Shown here: in pieces, positions 10,921 to 20,255 of the stretch | Position numbering within the stretch: the stretch's first letter is position 1 | Layout of the letters: each line of letters starts with the position of its first letter | NCBI RefSeq assembly: GCF_040581485.1 | Contig: NC_090132.1 | Location: 11,605,001-11,669,000 of the forward strand | Direction: 5' to 3' | From: Linepithema humile | Taxonomy: Eukaryota > Arthropoda > Insecta > Hymenoptera > Formicidae | Length of the DNA stretch: 64,000 nucleotides | The notes under the pieces: model-generated | Database searches by the model: none | What the model was told of the DNA's origin: nothing | What the model saw: the letters and a program-made list of their open reading frames with translations, nothing else | Program-made: the position numbers and the translations under genes

Positions 10921-11607
10921 TCAAGCCCTTCCGATGCTCCTCATCTGGGCTGAGACTCGGCCTCGGCCTCTTCCCCTCCTCGGGAGATCGATGTCTCGGG
11001 CTGGAACCCTGCCCCGGCCTCTGCCTCTCCTCGGGAGATCGCCGTTCCTCTTGCCCGGCGTCTCTTCTTCCGAGCTTGGCGGCTCCCAGTCCTCCATGAC
11101 AAAGTAGACGGTCTCGGCTTCGGAGTCACTGATGGAGTCGCTGGTGGAGGCCGTTGCGGTCGTCGCCTCGACGGTGGGGCCCCGGGTGGCTCTGCGTGGC
11201 CCCTTCTGTGATTGGTGCGGGGCCTCCGGATCGTAAGTAGGGCCGCAGTTTTCGCAGGTTCTTACTGTTGCGCCCCTTGTCCCACAACCGTAACAGAACC
11301 TGGACCGGGTTTCCCAACAGCGGGCGTACCTATGGGGGCCCCCGCAGTTCCAACACCCGGTTGGAAATCGGGGTTCCACCCCTGCCCTCGGTATGGGCTG
11401 TTGCCGGCTTCGTTCCTCCGTCTCGACCGTCTGGCCGGTTCGAGTTTCCGGGACGTCCGGCTCCCTTGCCTCTGGTGCGGTGGTGTTCGGCGTGACCGGC
11501 CTCCCCAAAGCCGCGGCCAGATCATCCCAGAAGTCCGGGAATCGGCGGGAGATCCAGGCCGCCAGGTTCCAATACCTGTCTATGAATTGCTTCGTCGCTT
11601 CCTCCAT
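10921..11607 (-). CDS. Gypsy ORF3: second zinc-knuckle protein downstream of pol
   Basis: A 228-codon ORF from ATG 11607, in sense with gag and pol and starting 55 bp after the pol stop. The N-terminal 35 residues look helical (RYWNLAAWISRRFPDF). Residues 85-121 form a Cys/His module: C85-x2-C88-x3-H92-x4-C97, then C105-x2-C108 with C118-x2-C121. The second half ends TVRTC, as does the second knuckle of this element's own Gag (CYRCGKPKHTVRTCPTC), so the module looks like a diverged copy of the Gag nucleocapsid. The C-terminal part is acidic and Ser/Thr-rich, then has two copies of DLPRRGRGRGRV. There is no signal peptide or membrane segment, so it is not an Env. It probably binds RNA. How it is expressed is unknown. 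Confidence 0.75.
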   Translation of the reverse strand: MEEATKQFIDRYWNLAAWISRRFPDFWDDLAAALGRPVTPNTTAPEAREPDVPETRTGQTVETEERSRQQPIPRAGVEPRFPTGCWNCGGPHRYARCWETRSRFCYGCGTRGATVRTCENCGPTYDPEAPHQSQKGPRRATRGPTVEATTATASTSDSISDSEAETVYFVMEDWEPPSSEEETPGKRNGDLPRRGRGRGRVPARDIDLPRRGRGRGRVSAQMRSIGRA

Positions 11608-11661
11608 TCTGCCTCTTCTCGGTACCCCAAGATGTTCGGGTTTCTTCTCTTGAGCGTTGAG

Positions 11662-14600
11662 CTATATAGGGTCAGGAGGGTGATAAGGTTTTAATTCCTG
11701 TACATGTATTTTTCCGACAGAGGATCCGTCAAGACGGGTTAATTCATAAACTACGGAGGATAATTTCCTCCCAATCCGGAAGGGACCGTGGAATTTTGGT
11801 GCCAGCTTAGCTGCGAAATTCTGTGCGGCGGACGACAATGTGTGTTGTCGTTTTAATACAAGTTCCCCGGGGCTGAAGACACGGTGTCTTCGCCGTAGGT
11901 TGTACCCGGTCGCCTGCTTCTGATAGGCTTTTTCCAAATTCTCCGTTACCCATGCCCTGATCGTTTCTAACTTTTTCATCCGATTTGACCAGCTGTTTCG
12001 GTCTCCCGGTTCTACCTCGGTAACCTTACCTCCCTTTTCTTTTAAGGATCTTGTCGATTTTAGTTCCCGACCTAAATTTAGGAAAGCCGGTGAGGTGCCT
12101 AACGACGAATGGGCCGCGGTATTATAAGCTAATCGGAAATCCGCGAGATGCTTATCCCAGTCTCTATGATCTTTACCAATATACGCGATAATCATTGTTT
12201 TGAGAATCCTATTTACGCGTTCGACCGGGTTAGCCTGTGGATGATACGGTGGCACGGTAGTATGAGTGATTTTATTTTCCTCCGCGAAGTCCGTCATCAC
12301 GCGATTCACGAACTCGGTACCATTGTCGGTGAGGAGGAATTTGGGTGTGCCCCAACGCGTTATGACTAGATCTTCCAATGCTTCCTTGATTTTTGGACCT
12401 TTAGCCGCTCGAAGGGCCTTACATTCGATCCATTTCGTAAATAAGTCTTGTATGACTAATAAGTATTGGAAGCCATTTTTGCTACGCGGCAACGGACCGA
12501 CAATGTCCGCGGCGACCACCGTCCACGGGCCCTCCACTACGCGGCGACCCATTAATCCTGCCGGACTTGCTTGTTCTACCTTCGTCCTCTGGCAGATATC
12601 GCACGACTTCAAATATTTCACAACATCTCTAAACATATTAGGCCAAAAATACGTGACAGCTAATCTCTGATAAGTCTTATCTATTCCTAAATGACCAGCC
12701 TGCGGCTCGTCGTGTGATTCGCGCAGGGCCTCTTTACGTAATTCGTACGGTAACACTAATTTCCATCTATCCAAATCTTCTACTATCTCGGATATGATCG
12801 GTTTCGGCCTTAAAAAATACATCTGTCCCTCTATTATTTTCCAATGGGCGTACCGTTTCGGGTCCGTTTCGACTTGCGCGTATCGTTTCCTATACCATAG
12901 ATCTGTGGTATCAATGTCGACGGTATCTCGATTATCTGTCCCAGCGGCAGCCATTATAGTCGTATCCGTATCTTTCTCGAACATACGCGACAACGCGTCG
13001 GGAACGTGGTGTAAGGCCCCTTTTCTATGTATTACCTCGTAGTCGTATTCGAGTAACTCTAGGGCCCACCGGGCTAATCTACCGGTCGGATTCTTTAAAT
13101 TGTGTAACCACCTCAGACTACTATGATCGGTAATCACCGTAAATTGATAGCCCTCTAGATACGGTCGAAATTTCTTTATGGCCCATACCACCGCCAGACA
13201 TTCTTGCTCGGTAACCGAGTACCGTTTTTCCGGATCCGTTAAAGCACGTGACGCGAACGCGATCACTCTCTCCTCCCCCCCTAAGAATTGTGTTAATACA
13301 GCGCCTAACCCTACCGAACTAGCGTCCGTCTGTAAGGCAAATGGCTGCTCGAAATTAGGGCATGCTAATGTTGGGGCGGTGGTGAGGTGTTCCTTGATGC
13401 GTTCAAAGGCTAATTCCTGCTCTTCTCCCCAATCCCATCGCTTATTCTTTTTCAAGAGTCTCGTTAGTGGTTCACTCAAAGTTGCGAATTGGGGAATGAA
13501 ACGACGGTACCACGACGCCATACCTAACAATCGACGCAGTTGTTTAATGTTTCGCGGAGCCGGATATTCTAAAATAGGTTGCGTTTTCTCTGGATCGACG
13601 GCGAGTCCTTCCTTTTGTACTACAAAACCTAAATATCGTACTTGCGTTCTACAAAACTCGCATTTTTCCGGGTTAATCGTAAGCCCTGCGGTGGTGATTT
13701 TTGCTAGGACTCGTTCCAACCACTGTAGGTGCTCTTCAAAAGTGGGTGTCGCTATAACGATGTCGTCTAGATACGCGAACGCGAACGGTTCCATTTCCGG
13801 TCCGATTAATTTATCTAACAGCCGTTGAAAGGTAGCTGGGGCTCCTGTTAATCCGTATGGCATGCGGGTAAAGTGGTATAACCCTTTTCCTGGTACGCTG
13901 AAGGCGGTAATTTCTCGGCTTTCTCTCGCTAACGGTATCTGAAAGTAAGCTTGACTTAGGTCGATCGTTGATATGTAACTAGCCGAACGTAATTTATCCA
14001 AGATATTGTTCATATTAGGCAGTGGATACGCGTCCTTTTTCGAGATACTATTCACTTTACGGAAATCTAGACAGAACCGATATTTTCCCGTAGGTTTCTT
14101 TACCATTACAATGGGGTTCGACCATTCACTGTAGGAAGGTTCGATTACCCCTGCGGCTAACATTTTGTCTACCTCCTCTCTGATCGCTTCCTGTACTCGC
14201 GGCGAAACCACGTAGCAACGCTGTTTTATGGGCCGGTTTTGTCCTACGTCTATACGATGTTCCGTAAGGGACGTGACTCCCGGGTTCTCGGTAGCTTTCG
14301 GTACCTTATTCAGAAAGAAATTCTCAAGTCTTTGTTGCTGTTTATCTGTAAGCTCCGGTAGCCCGCTACATATGCGCTTTGCGTCATCCGCGGCATCAAA
14401 ACAAGACCTAATTTCCGGCCTATCTGCGAAGTACCACTCAGAGGTAGCAAAATCCATGCCTAATCTAAATTCGTGGAGAAAGTCCACTCCAACGATGCAC
14501 GGGACAGCTAATTCCTTAAGGAGTCCGACGGAAAGAGTACGTGTAGCGCCCCTAAGTCGAAGCGGTAGGTCGGCCCTTTGGCCGATTGTCGCGATTTGTC

Positions 14601-15009
14601 CGTTCGCCGTCCTGATACGGCTTGTTTCGTCCCGTACTATCGGTATTCTTAAGGCGCGAATTATCTTAATACCTTCGTTTCCCATTAAGGTACGGCTCGA
14701 TCCGGAATCCACTAACGCAGCTAAAGGTCGCCCCTGAATATAAATAGTAAGATATTGTAAAGAGGGTTTCTTTATTGGGTTTAAGGTAACGTACGAGTGG
14801 GCGGTATGCGTGAAAAAATTTTCCTCGCGGGTCTCGGTAGCGGTGTTCAGAGTCGCTAGTGCCCGCCCTACCGACTCTCGGTCTCGTTTCCCGAACACGT
14901 GGGACACGTCCGAACCGTATGTTTCGGTTTTCCGCAACGGTAACAGTGCATTCTCCGCTCCTCCGTGCAATCTCGCGAGCGATGTCCCTTTTTCCCGCAA
15001 TTCCAACAT
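11662..15009 (-). CDS. Gypsy pol: protease, reverse transcriptase, RNase H, integrase
   Basis: An uninterrupted 1115-codon frame, expressed as a Gag-Pol fusion by -1 frameshifting within its first 45 codons, so the ATG at 15009 is probably not used. Order of domains: aspartic protease with VDSGSSRTLMG (Asp101); reverse transcriptase with YLDDIVIA near residue 412; RNase H with TDASSVGLGA and ITDHSSLRWL; integrase with an HHCC zinc-finger region (HLGIDKTY, CDICQRT) and catalytic Asp, Asp and Glu in VAADIVGP (about 837), LLTDNGTEF (about 893) and NPVERVNR (about 928). The C-terminus has a GPF-type module and no chromodomain. All catalytic residues I can identify are present. Confidence 0.96.
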   Translation of the reverse strand: MLELREKGTSLARLHGGAENALLPLRKTETYGSDVSHVFGKRDRESVGRALATLNTATETREENFFTHTAHSYVTLNPIKKPSLQYLTIYIQGRPLAALVDSGSSRTLMGNEGIKIIRALRIPIVRDETSRIRTANGQIATIGQRADLPLRLRGATRTLSVGLLKELAVPCIVGVDFLHEFRLGMDFATSEWYFADRPEIRSCFDAADDAKRICSGLPELTDKQQQRLENFFLNKVPKATENPGVTSLTEHRIDVGQNRPIKQRCYVVSPRVQEAIREEVDKMLAAGVIEPSYSEWSNPIVMVKKPTGKYRFCLDFRKVNSISKKDAYPLPNMNNILDKLRSASYISTIDLSQAYFQIPLARESREITAFSVPGKGLYHFTRMPYGLTGAPATFQRLLDKLIGPEMEPFAFAYLDDIVIATPTFEEHLQWLERVLAKITTAGLTINPEKCEFCRTQVRYLGFVVQKEGLAVDPEKTQPILEYPAPRNIKQLRRLLGMASWYRRFIPQFATLSEPLTRLLKKNKRWDWGEEQELAFERIKEHLTTAPTLACPNFEQPFALQTDASSVGLGAVLTQFLGGEERVIAFASRALTDPEKRYSVTEQECLAVVWAIKKFRPYLEGYQFTVITDHSSLRWLHNLKNPTGRLARWALELLEYDYEVIHRKGALHHVPDALSRMFEKDTDTTIMAAAGTDNRDTVDIDTTDLWYRKRYAQVETDPKRYAHWKIIEGQMYFLRPKPIISEIVEDLDRWKLVLPYELRKEALRESHDEPQAGHLGIDKTYQRLAVTYFWPNMFRDVVKYLKSCDICQRTKVEQASPAGLMGRRVVEGPWTVVAADIVGPLPRSKNGFQYLLVIQDLFTKWIECKALRAAKGPKIKEALEDLVITRWGTPKFLLTDNGTEFVNRVMTDFAEENKITHTTVPPYHPQANPVERVNRILKTMIIAYIGKDHRDWDKHLADFRLAYNTAAHSSLGTSPAFLNLGRELKSTRSLKEKGGKVTEVEPGDRNSWSNRMKKLETIRAWVTENLEKAYQKQATGYNLRRRHRVFSPGELVLKRQHTLSSAAQNFAAKLAPKFHGPFRIGRKLSSVVYELTRLDGSSVGKIHVQELKPYHPPDPI
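14849..14892 (-). promoter_or_regulatory. Programmed -1 ribosomal frameshift signal between gag and pol
   Basis: On the minus strand, 14892-14886 reads GGGAAAC. It is in phase as G-GGA-AAC in the gag frame (codons 406-408) and as GGG-AAA in the pol frame (codons 40-41). After a 7-nt spacer, AGAGTCG (14878-14872) can pair perfectly with CGACTCT (14855-14849), leaving a 16-nt loop. The loop's GGTAG or GCGGG could pair with downstream CTACC or CCCGC, making a pseudoknot. The gag stop lies in the loop. GGGAAAC is a known retroviral slippery heptamer, used for example by lentiviruses of sheep. Confidence 0.88.
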
Positions 15010-16109
15010 TTAATGTCGGACTCTCTACTCGGGTATTCAGCGGCGTCCTTGGATCTTGACGAGCTTCCCGTTTTGTCTCTAGTTCCCGCCGCCTTTGGCG
15101 ATTTTGCTCTATCTTTTACCGGGTCTTTCCCGGGGCTTCTCGCGTTCACGCCTTTCCTCCTTACCGCTTCTCCCGGTAAGGTAAGTCCCGCGGCACTGAC
15201 CGAGGTTGCCGATTTAGAGCCGCCTTTAGGCGGGCGGTAAGCTAACTCGGGAAACATGGAGCGATCCGGAGCCGGAGGGGCTCTAAAATTCTTCGCTACG
15301 CTATAACTACGCTCTACTCGCGCTGCCCAGTTTTCTAAGGACGGAAAATCGTCAATAGTTTCGCGGTGCACTGCCACCTGCAACCGCGGCAACATATTCC
15401 TATGCGCGTAATTGAGCTGCTCTTGTAGAGGCCATTGCGGGTCTAAACGATTAAACAAAGCCTGTAAGCACGTGAGATAGTCGGCTACCGATTCATTCTC
15501 ACCCTGCGTTCTTCGCAATATCTCATCCCTAAGCGCAAACTGGAAATCCGGGTCGCCGAATCGAGAACGCCATGCCTCTTCGAAGGCCTTCCACGTCCGC
15601 CACCTACCCCTATTCGTTCGGAACCAGTGGAGGGCGATTCCCGTTAGGAAGAAGGGCAGACACTTAAAAATATCTTCGTCCCCTACGGGGACTAATTCAC
15701 GCCCTTCCTCTATACGGATCAGAAATGCTTCCGCGTCGCCCCCGCGGGCCCCTGAGAAACTGAGGTTCCATCTCCTCATTATATTATAGACGTCGGTAGC
15801 GGAGTTATTATTATTACGGTTTCTAGTCCCGCGACTAGCTATTGGTCCTAAGCGTGACGTATGCGGAAGTGAGATTAGGCTTTCCTTCATCTCGGTAGCC
15901 TCCTCCGCTTCGTCCCCGGACGAGGCGGTGAGTTCTGGTGTCCGGATGGGATCACGCCCGATTCGTACCGCCTCCTCGTAACGGAGCAAACGTTCGCGAA
16001 GCGTGGGCACTATTCCCTTAATCGACAGACCCCTTTCTTTAAGCTGTTCTTTAAGAGCGTCCTGAGTAAGCGCATTAATCCAACTAAAGGAGGTATTGGG
16101 TTCGGTCAT
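14868..16109 (-). CDS. Gypsy gag with SAP-like N-terminus and two zinc knuckles
   Basis: A 413-codon frame from ATG 16109. Residues about 14-44 match the SAP motif pattern (LTQDALKEQLKERGL, then LRERLLRYEE), a helix-extended-helix nucleic-acid-binding fold seen at the N-terminus of some insect Gypsy Gags. The central part (residues about 110-260) has the capsid-like retrotransposon Gag features: MRRWNLSFSGARGGDAEAFL, WFRTNR, and DEILRRTQGENESVADYL. The C-terminus has two canonical CX2CX4HX4C knuckles at 368-381 and 389-402. It overlaps pol by 142 nt in the -1 relation. The protein would form the particle and package RNA. Confidence 0.92.
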   Translation of the reverse strand: MTEPNTSFSWINALTQDALKEQLKERGLSIKGIVPTLRERLLRYEEAVRIGRDPIRTPELTASSGDEAEEATEMKESLISLPHTSRLGPIASRGTRNRNNNNSATDVYNIMRRWNLSFSGARGGDAEAFLIRIEEGRELVPVGDEDIFKCLPFFLTGIALHWFRTNRGRWRTWKAFEEAWRSRFGDPDFQFALRDEILRRTQGENESVADYLTCLQALFNRLDPQWPLQEQLNYAHRNMLPRLQVAVHRETIDDFPSLENWAARVERSYSVAKNFRAPPAPDRSMFPELAYRPPKGGSKSATSVSAAGLTLPGEAVRRKGVNARSPGKDPVKDRAKSPKAAGTRDKTGSSSRSKDAAEYPSRESDIKCWNCGKKGHRSRDCTEERRMHCYRCGKPKHTVRTCPTCSGNETESR

Positions 16110-17300
16110 CTTGCCGATATAGTTTTATGCAACACGGAAAAAAAACTATTCTTTACACACAACAAAAAAAATTCCGACTGTATCGCTATAATTACTGAAG
16201 AGCACCACAGAGCTCACGGTACGGGGAAGGTAGATTAGGCCCAACGCAAAAAAAAAATCCTCACGAACGCAAGAGAGATTCCAGCAAAAGCAAAAAAAAA
16301 ATCCTCACAAAGTAGAAGAAAGAAAAAAAAATTTTCTCTCACTAAGCGAACGAATCCTACGCGAGAAGAGATCTGGTCAATTTAAAAGTTTATTTGCCTT
16401 TATTAAGGTAACTATTATCTAGACTCTTCACGAAGGCCAAACAATATAGGAACGAAACGGTAAACACGCGCTCTAATGTACTCAATCACAACTTACTAAT
16501 AAGCGTGTTATCGTATCGCGAACTTCCCGAATATTTATTTTGAGGCTTATACGCGGCTACTAAGAAGCCATCAAGGTCTCGCTCGGAATATCGGCCCTTA
16601 TTTAGCGCGATTATTTCTGGCGAACCCTCAAGCTACTCTATTCACCGCGAAAAACGCACAAAACGTCGTCGATAAGGAGAATATACACGAAATCACCAAA
16701 AAGCTACACCAAAAGTTCCCCCCCTATCTATTCGACGTACTTCGGTAAGGATCGCGACACGTTACTCGTAATCTCTATTCAATGGTCATAACACGAACGA
16801 ACTCAGATTCGCGTCGTCTTATTATGAACGGACTTTATTCATCCGCGCGCGATGTTTACATCAGCGCGCCGCTACACACGCACAACACAATAGCGCGGCA
16901 GAAAAACAGCTGTGTGGAATTCCGACGCGAGCGGCTACCCCGCGCGACGCGCTATACACACGGTAGCACCAAAATTCACGATTCCCTCGGGATCGCGCTC
17001 ATTCACTAGGGGTCGGTGGAAATGCGTTAATTTCGGACCGCTGTATACGTTATCTTAATATTTTTCCCACCCACAATACACAAATAAATCAATCAGAAAA
17101 AAAAACAATAAATAAAAAGAATATATCCTGAAAGAAACGGATTACACAAAATAGCGACATACAGCAATATACATATAACACAAATATCCACATATAATCA
17201 TTGATATTCAATATTATTCTTTATTTAAACTCATTTTCTTTCTCTCTCTCTCCAAAATCTCAAAATTATCTTTAAATTTATTACGACTTCTTAATCTCGG
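16110..17300 (-). other. Gypsy 5' leader between primer site and gag
   Basis: About 1.2 kb of untranslated leader in the element's orientation. It holds several A-rich runs on the + strand (16140-16340 and 17098-17125) and no credible coding region; a 75-codon frame at 16782-17009 on the opposite strand has no motif. It would contain the packaging signal, but I cannot point to it. Confidence 0.5.
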
Positions 17301-17318
17301 GCCCCACGTTGGGCGCCA
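17301..17318 (-). promoter_or_regulatory. tRNA-Lys primer binding site
   Basis: On the minus strand this reads TGGCGCCCAACGTGGGGC, 6 nt after the end of the 5' LTR. That is the same 18-mer retroviruses use to pair with the 3' end of tRNA-Lys1,2, so minus-strand synthesis is very likely primed by tRNA-Lys(CUU). Confidence 0.9.
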
Positions 17319-17324
17319 AAAATT

Positions 17325-19098
17325 TGCGACGACTTTTCCGTCGGGCAGAAGTACACCCGCCGGTAAGCGTGTCAAACCTCGTTGCTCTATTTTATAGATC
17401 TTAGTAATTATCGCGAAACTTATAGTTGGGCGCCAGGCGCGGATTAACGCGCCGCACGAACAAATTACGTTAGAGTCAAATTTTTGCTTTAAAGAGCAAC
17501 GGCAATAAGCGCGACTAGCCCACTCTACAAATGGCAGAGGGGCGAGGTTCTTTAGAGATGCTAACCTGGTTTGGAGAGAGGAGTCTGAAATAAACGGTTA
17601 TTAAGAACACACTAATCAGTAACAAATAACATTTAATTATAAATTAGATTAAGTGAGATTGACGCCGGGTGACGGGCGTCTTAACAATTCCGCGGAGTGG
17701 AGACATGTTTTATTTCAGTGAGAGGCGTTATGATTTCACTGTTCAACTCGCGGAAATCCGCGTACTTCCGCCTCACGCGGTATAAGATTCGGCGTACAAA
17801 TTCAGTAACTTTCATTCGGTGCGGTTGTTACAATTAGCTCTACTTCAATCTTTCTTCATAACGGTTAGCCTACAATACGAACTCTATCTCAGTATTATTC
17901 TGACGGTTCTGAATGTAAACGCTCGACCGAAAGCCGAGGCGAGAGATACGCGATAGGCTAACTCCACAATTCTAACACTCGGTACAGCAATACATCAATA
18001 GACGCGAAATTATCATTCATGAACGAGAGACATTACTTAATGCAAAACGACTGTCGGCTCGGCAGCCCCGAGGGGGATAGCATGGTGAAATCTTATTCTA
18101 TAGAAGCGGTAGTCAGCGGGGCCCGGCCTAAATCTAACCTCGCAACATATCGCGAGACATTTCGGTACTCTTAATACACTTTCACGAAAACCAGGCGGGT
18201 TCTTATTTCCGCGAGGCTCGGGCCGCCTACTGATACCGCTCTTACCGCGAAGTCGAAGTGGTGGCCTTACAAATCGCTGGTACGCCCGTGGTAGTCCTCG
18301 AGGTTTCGCCCTGGTTGCCGACTCGCCGAACAGTGACGACCGCGAGGCTCGCCGGACAGCGGTGACCTTCCGCGCATCGTCCTGCGCATGTAGATCCGCG
18401 CTATCGATTAGCGCTACTTGATCCTTCGATATCTCTAACGATCTCGATCCTCGCGTCGCTCCTCGATTTTTCGGCCCTCGGTGACGCTTTTCCGAGGTGA
18501 CCCCGGTCTCTCTCTTTTGGCAGCTGCCGTTAACGCCCTTCGTGGCCTTCTCCGTTTCCAGATCCGAGCCTTCTTTGAATCGGTCGTGAACTGGCCAGGT
18601 TCCGACCGGATTCCTCTTTCCTGGCTCGTTACAACAGCTCCTTGTTCGGGTACTCCACCCCGGGTCTTCGGCGTGTGAGAGCGCGCTTCCCTCTCGGGCG
18701 TCATCTCTCTCGGTGCGTTCACCGGCCTCGATATGCTCCGTATCTGAAATCGTAACTGCGGTAGCGACTGTGTCTGGAATCGAATGATATTGGCAAGGGT
18801 GTTTTTACTTGCCCTTATCCTGGATCCGTCTGCACGCCGTCCGGGCCTCCGTCGTCCTGCCTGCTGAGTCCCTCGCAGGTCCCACGAAGGCTGCTCCACG
18901 GTAATTCACAATATGGGAGTTTGGCCACCCACCACGACTCGCTTAATTCGCTATAACGCAAAATCTAAAATCTCCAAAAAAAGGAATTAAGAGGGAGAGG
19001 TCGTCGCCCCCCCGCGGTGGGGTCTCCGACCTCAAATTTCCCTCCTCGATCGGGCTTTCTCGCCCTTGTGACGGACGTCAAAAAAAAGTCACGTCACA
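17325..19098 (-). repeat. 5' LTR (element sense) of the Gypsy element
   Basis: The second copy of the 1774-bp LTR. Its flank, AGAG at 19099-19102, matches the left duplication. Beyond it the interrupted Maverick gene resumes. Confidence 0.95.
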
Positions 19099-19156
19099 AG
19101 AGAAACACGGATTCTCCGGCAGCGAGACGCCTGCTCGATTGGAATAAATTGGAATG
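19099..19156 (+). pseudogene. Maverick virion-type gene, 3' end after the Gypsy insertion
   Basis: If one copy of AGAG is removed, the reading frame entering the left LTR continues from here and ends at the TGA whose bases overlap the integrase ATG (ATGA at 19154-19157). The tail is short and contains SPAARRLLDW. The overlap of stop and next start suggests the two genes were compactly arranged before the insertion. Confidence 0.7.
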
Positions 19157-19801
19157 ACGGGTCTTGAAAAATTGTACTATGATCCCGCGCATTATGCTGG
19201 TTATTCGGCTGTCAATAATCTGTTTCGCGCGGCGAATTTATCCCGTAACAATGTCGTGCGATGGCTCGAAGCGCAAGACACTGAAGCGTACACACTGCAT
19301 CGTCCATTGCGACGGAAATTTCCACGAATGCATTACAACGTAACGAATATCGACGATATGTGGGAGGCTGATTTGATCGAACTCCGAAATCTCAAAAGTT
19401 ACAACGACGGATATGCGTATTCACTCGTAATTATTGATGTACTTAGTAAATACGTCTGGGTAGAACCATTGCTCGACAAAACGAATAATTCCGTAATGGA
19501 AGCTTTCCAGTGCGTGCTCTCGAGAAGTAATGGTCGCGTGCCCGTATACCTACAAACGGATAAGGGTAAAGAATTTGTCGGGCGACCGCTACAAAAGCTT
19601 TTGGAAGATAATGACATTCGTTTTCGCGTAACCCGCAATCCGGATGTCAAAGCCGCCATCGTCGAGCGCTTCAACAGAACGTTGAAAGAACGAATGTGGC
19701 GTTATTTTACGCATAAAAATACACGACGCTACATCGATGTTTTGTAGAATATCGTAAACGCCTATAATCACAGGGAGCGGCGCACTTGGACACCGTACAA
19801 T
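19154..19801 (+). pseudogene. Maverick integrase, truncated
   Basis: A retroviral-type DDE integrase that would insert the element. The frame is open from ATG 19154 to a TAG at 19745-19747 and then continues to 19801. The core triad is intact: Asp73 (WEADLIEL), Asp136 (LQTDKGKEF) and Glu171 (AIVERFNR), spaced D-x62-D-x34-E. The N-terminal part has the family-typical YYDPAHYAGYSAVNNLF. The C-terminal region, a chromodomain in many relatives, is missing because the sequence passes into a minisatellite. The early stop and the truncation make it non-functional as it stands, though the catalytic core is undamaged. Confidence 0.9.
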
Positions 19802-19905
19802 TAGACACGTTGCAATTGGACACGATATTTTGCACACGGTTCAATTGGGCACAGTGCATTTGGGCACAGTAATTTTAGACACGGTAGCTTTTAGACACAG
19901 CATAT
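19786..19905. repeat. Degenerate 15-bp tandem repeat at the end of the integrase
   Basis: Units begin ACAC(C/G)G, for example ACACCGTACAATTAG followed by ACACGTTGCAATTGG, about eight times with drift. The first unit lies within the last in-frame integrase codons, so the array seems to have replaced or grown from the gene's 3' end. Confidence 0.75.
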
Positions 19906-20000
19906 ATGTGTACATACATAATTTGTATTACATAATATATACATATGTAAATACCTTTATCAATAATTTATTTAAAACTTTATTATTAATAAAATTTATT

Positions 20001-20255
20001 GTTCTTTTGCACACCGTTCGTTTAGACACCGTTCTTTTGCGCACCGTTCGTTTAGACACCGCGCTTTTGCGCACCGTTCGTATAGACACCGCGCTTTTGC
20101 GCACCGTTCGTTTAGACACCGCGCTTTTGCGCACCGTTCGTTTAGACACCGCGCTTTTGCGCATCGTTCGTTTAGACACCGTTCTTTTGCGCACCGTTCG
20201 TTTAGACACCGTTCTTTTGCGCACCGTTCATTTAGACACCGTTTTTTTAGACATG
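20001..20255. repeat. 30-bp minisatellite (two 15-bp half-units)
   Basis: About eight copies of a 30-bp unit made of GCACCGTTCGTTTAG and ACACCG(T/C)(T/G)CTTTTGC. Because 30 is a multiple of 3, several frames stay open on both strands. These account for long repetitive translations that I do not regard as proteins. It is clearly related to the degenerate 15-bp array at 19786-19905, from which it is separated by about 95 bp of AT-rich sequence. Confidence 0.9.

Larger units (their letters stand above)
8576..19098 (-). mobile_element. Complete Gypsy-type LTR retrotransposon, 10,523 bp
   Basis: The element is transcribed on the minus strand. In that sense the order is 5' LTR (19098-17325), primer binding site, 1.2-kb leader, gag, pol in the -1 frame, a third ORF, polypurine tract and 3' LTR (10349-8576). 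LTR ends are TG...CA, the target duplication is AGAG, and I found no difference between the LTRs in the stretches I compared. Gag and pol have no stops. All this points to a recent insertion that may still be mobile. It sits inside a Maverick gene that was probably already decaying. The LTRs, at 1774 bp, are long for the Gypsy group. Confidence 0.95.
1..19804 (+). mobile_element. Decayed Maverick/Polinton DNA transposon, split by a Gypsy insertion
   Basis: The call rests on a set of genes found together only in Mavericks/Polintons and related adintovirus-like elements: protein-primed family B DNA polymerase, A32/FtsK-like packaging ATPase, a small basic protein with a GGF motif, a further virion-type gene and a retroviral-type integrase, all on the + strand. 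Without the Gypsy insert the visible part is about 9.3 kb. No major capsid, minor capsid or adenovirus-type protease gene is visible, and the right end stops in a minisatellite straight after the integrase. The copy is therefore truncated as well as mutated. The left terminus is not defined: no clean terminal repeat pairs with anything near 19.8 kb. At least four genes carry frameshifts or stops. Confidence 0.9.

Noticed and set aside
11212..11694. Plus-strand frames over Gypsy ORF3
   Set aside because: They are on the strand opposite a supported ORF with zinc-knuckle motifs and have no domains of their own.
20001..20255. CRISPR-like array
   Set aside because: The repeats are directly tandem with no unique spacers, and the context is a eukaryotic transposon.
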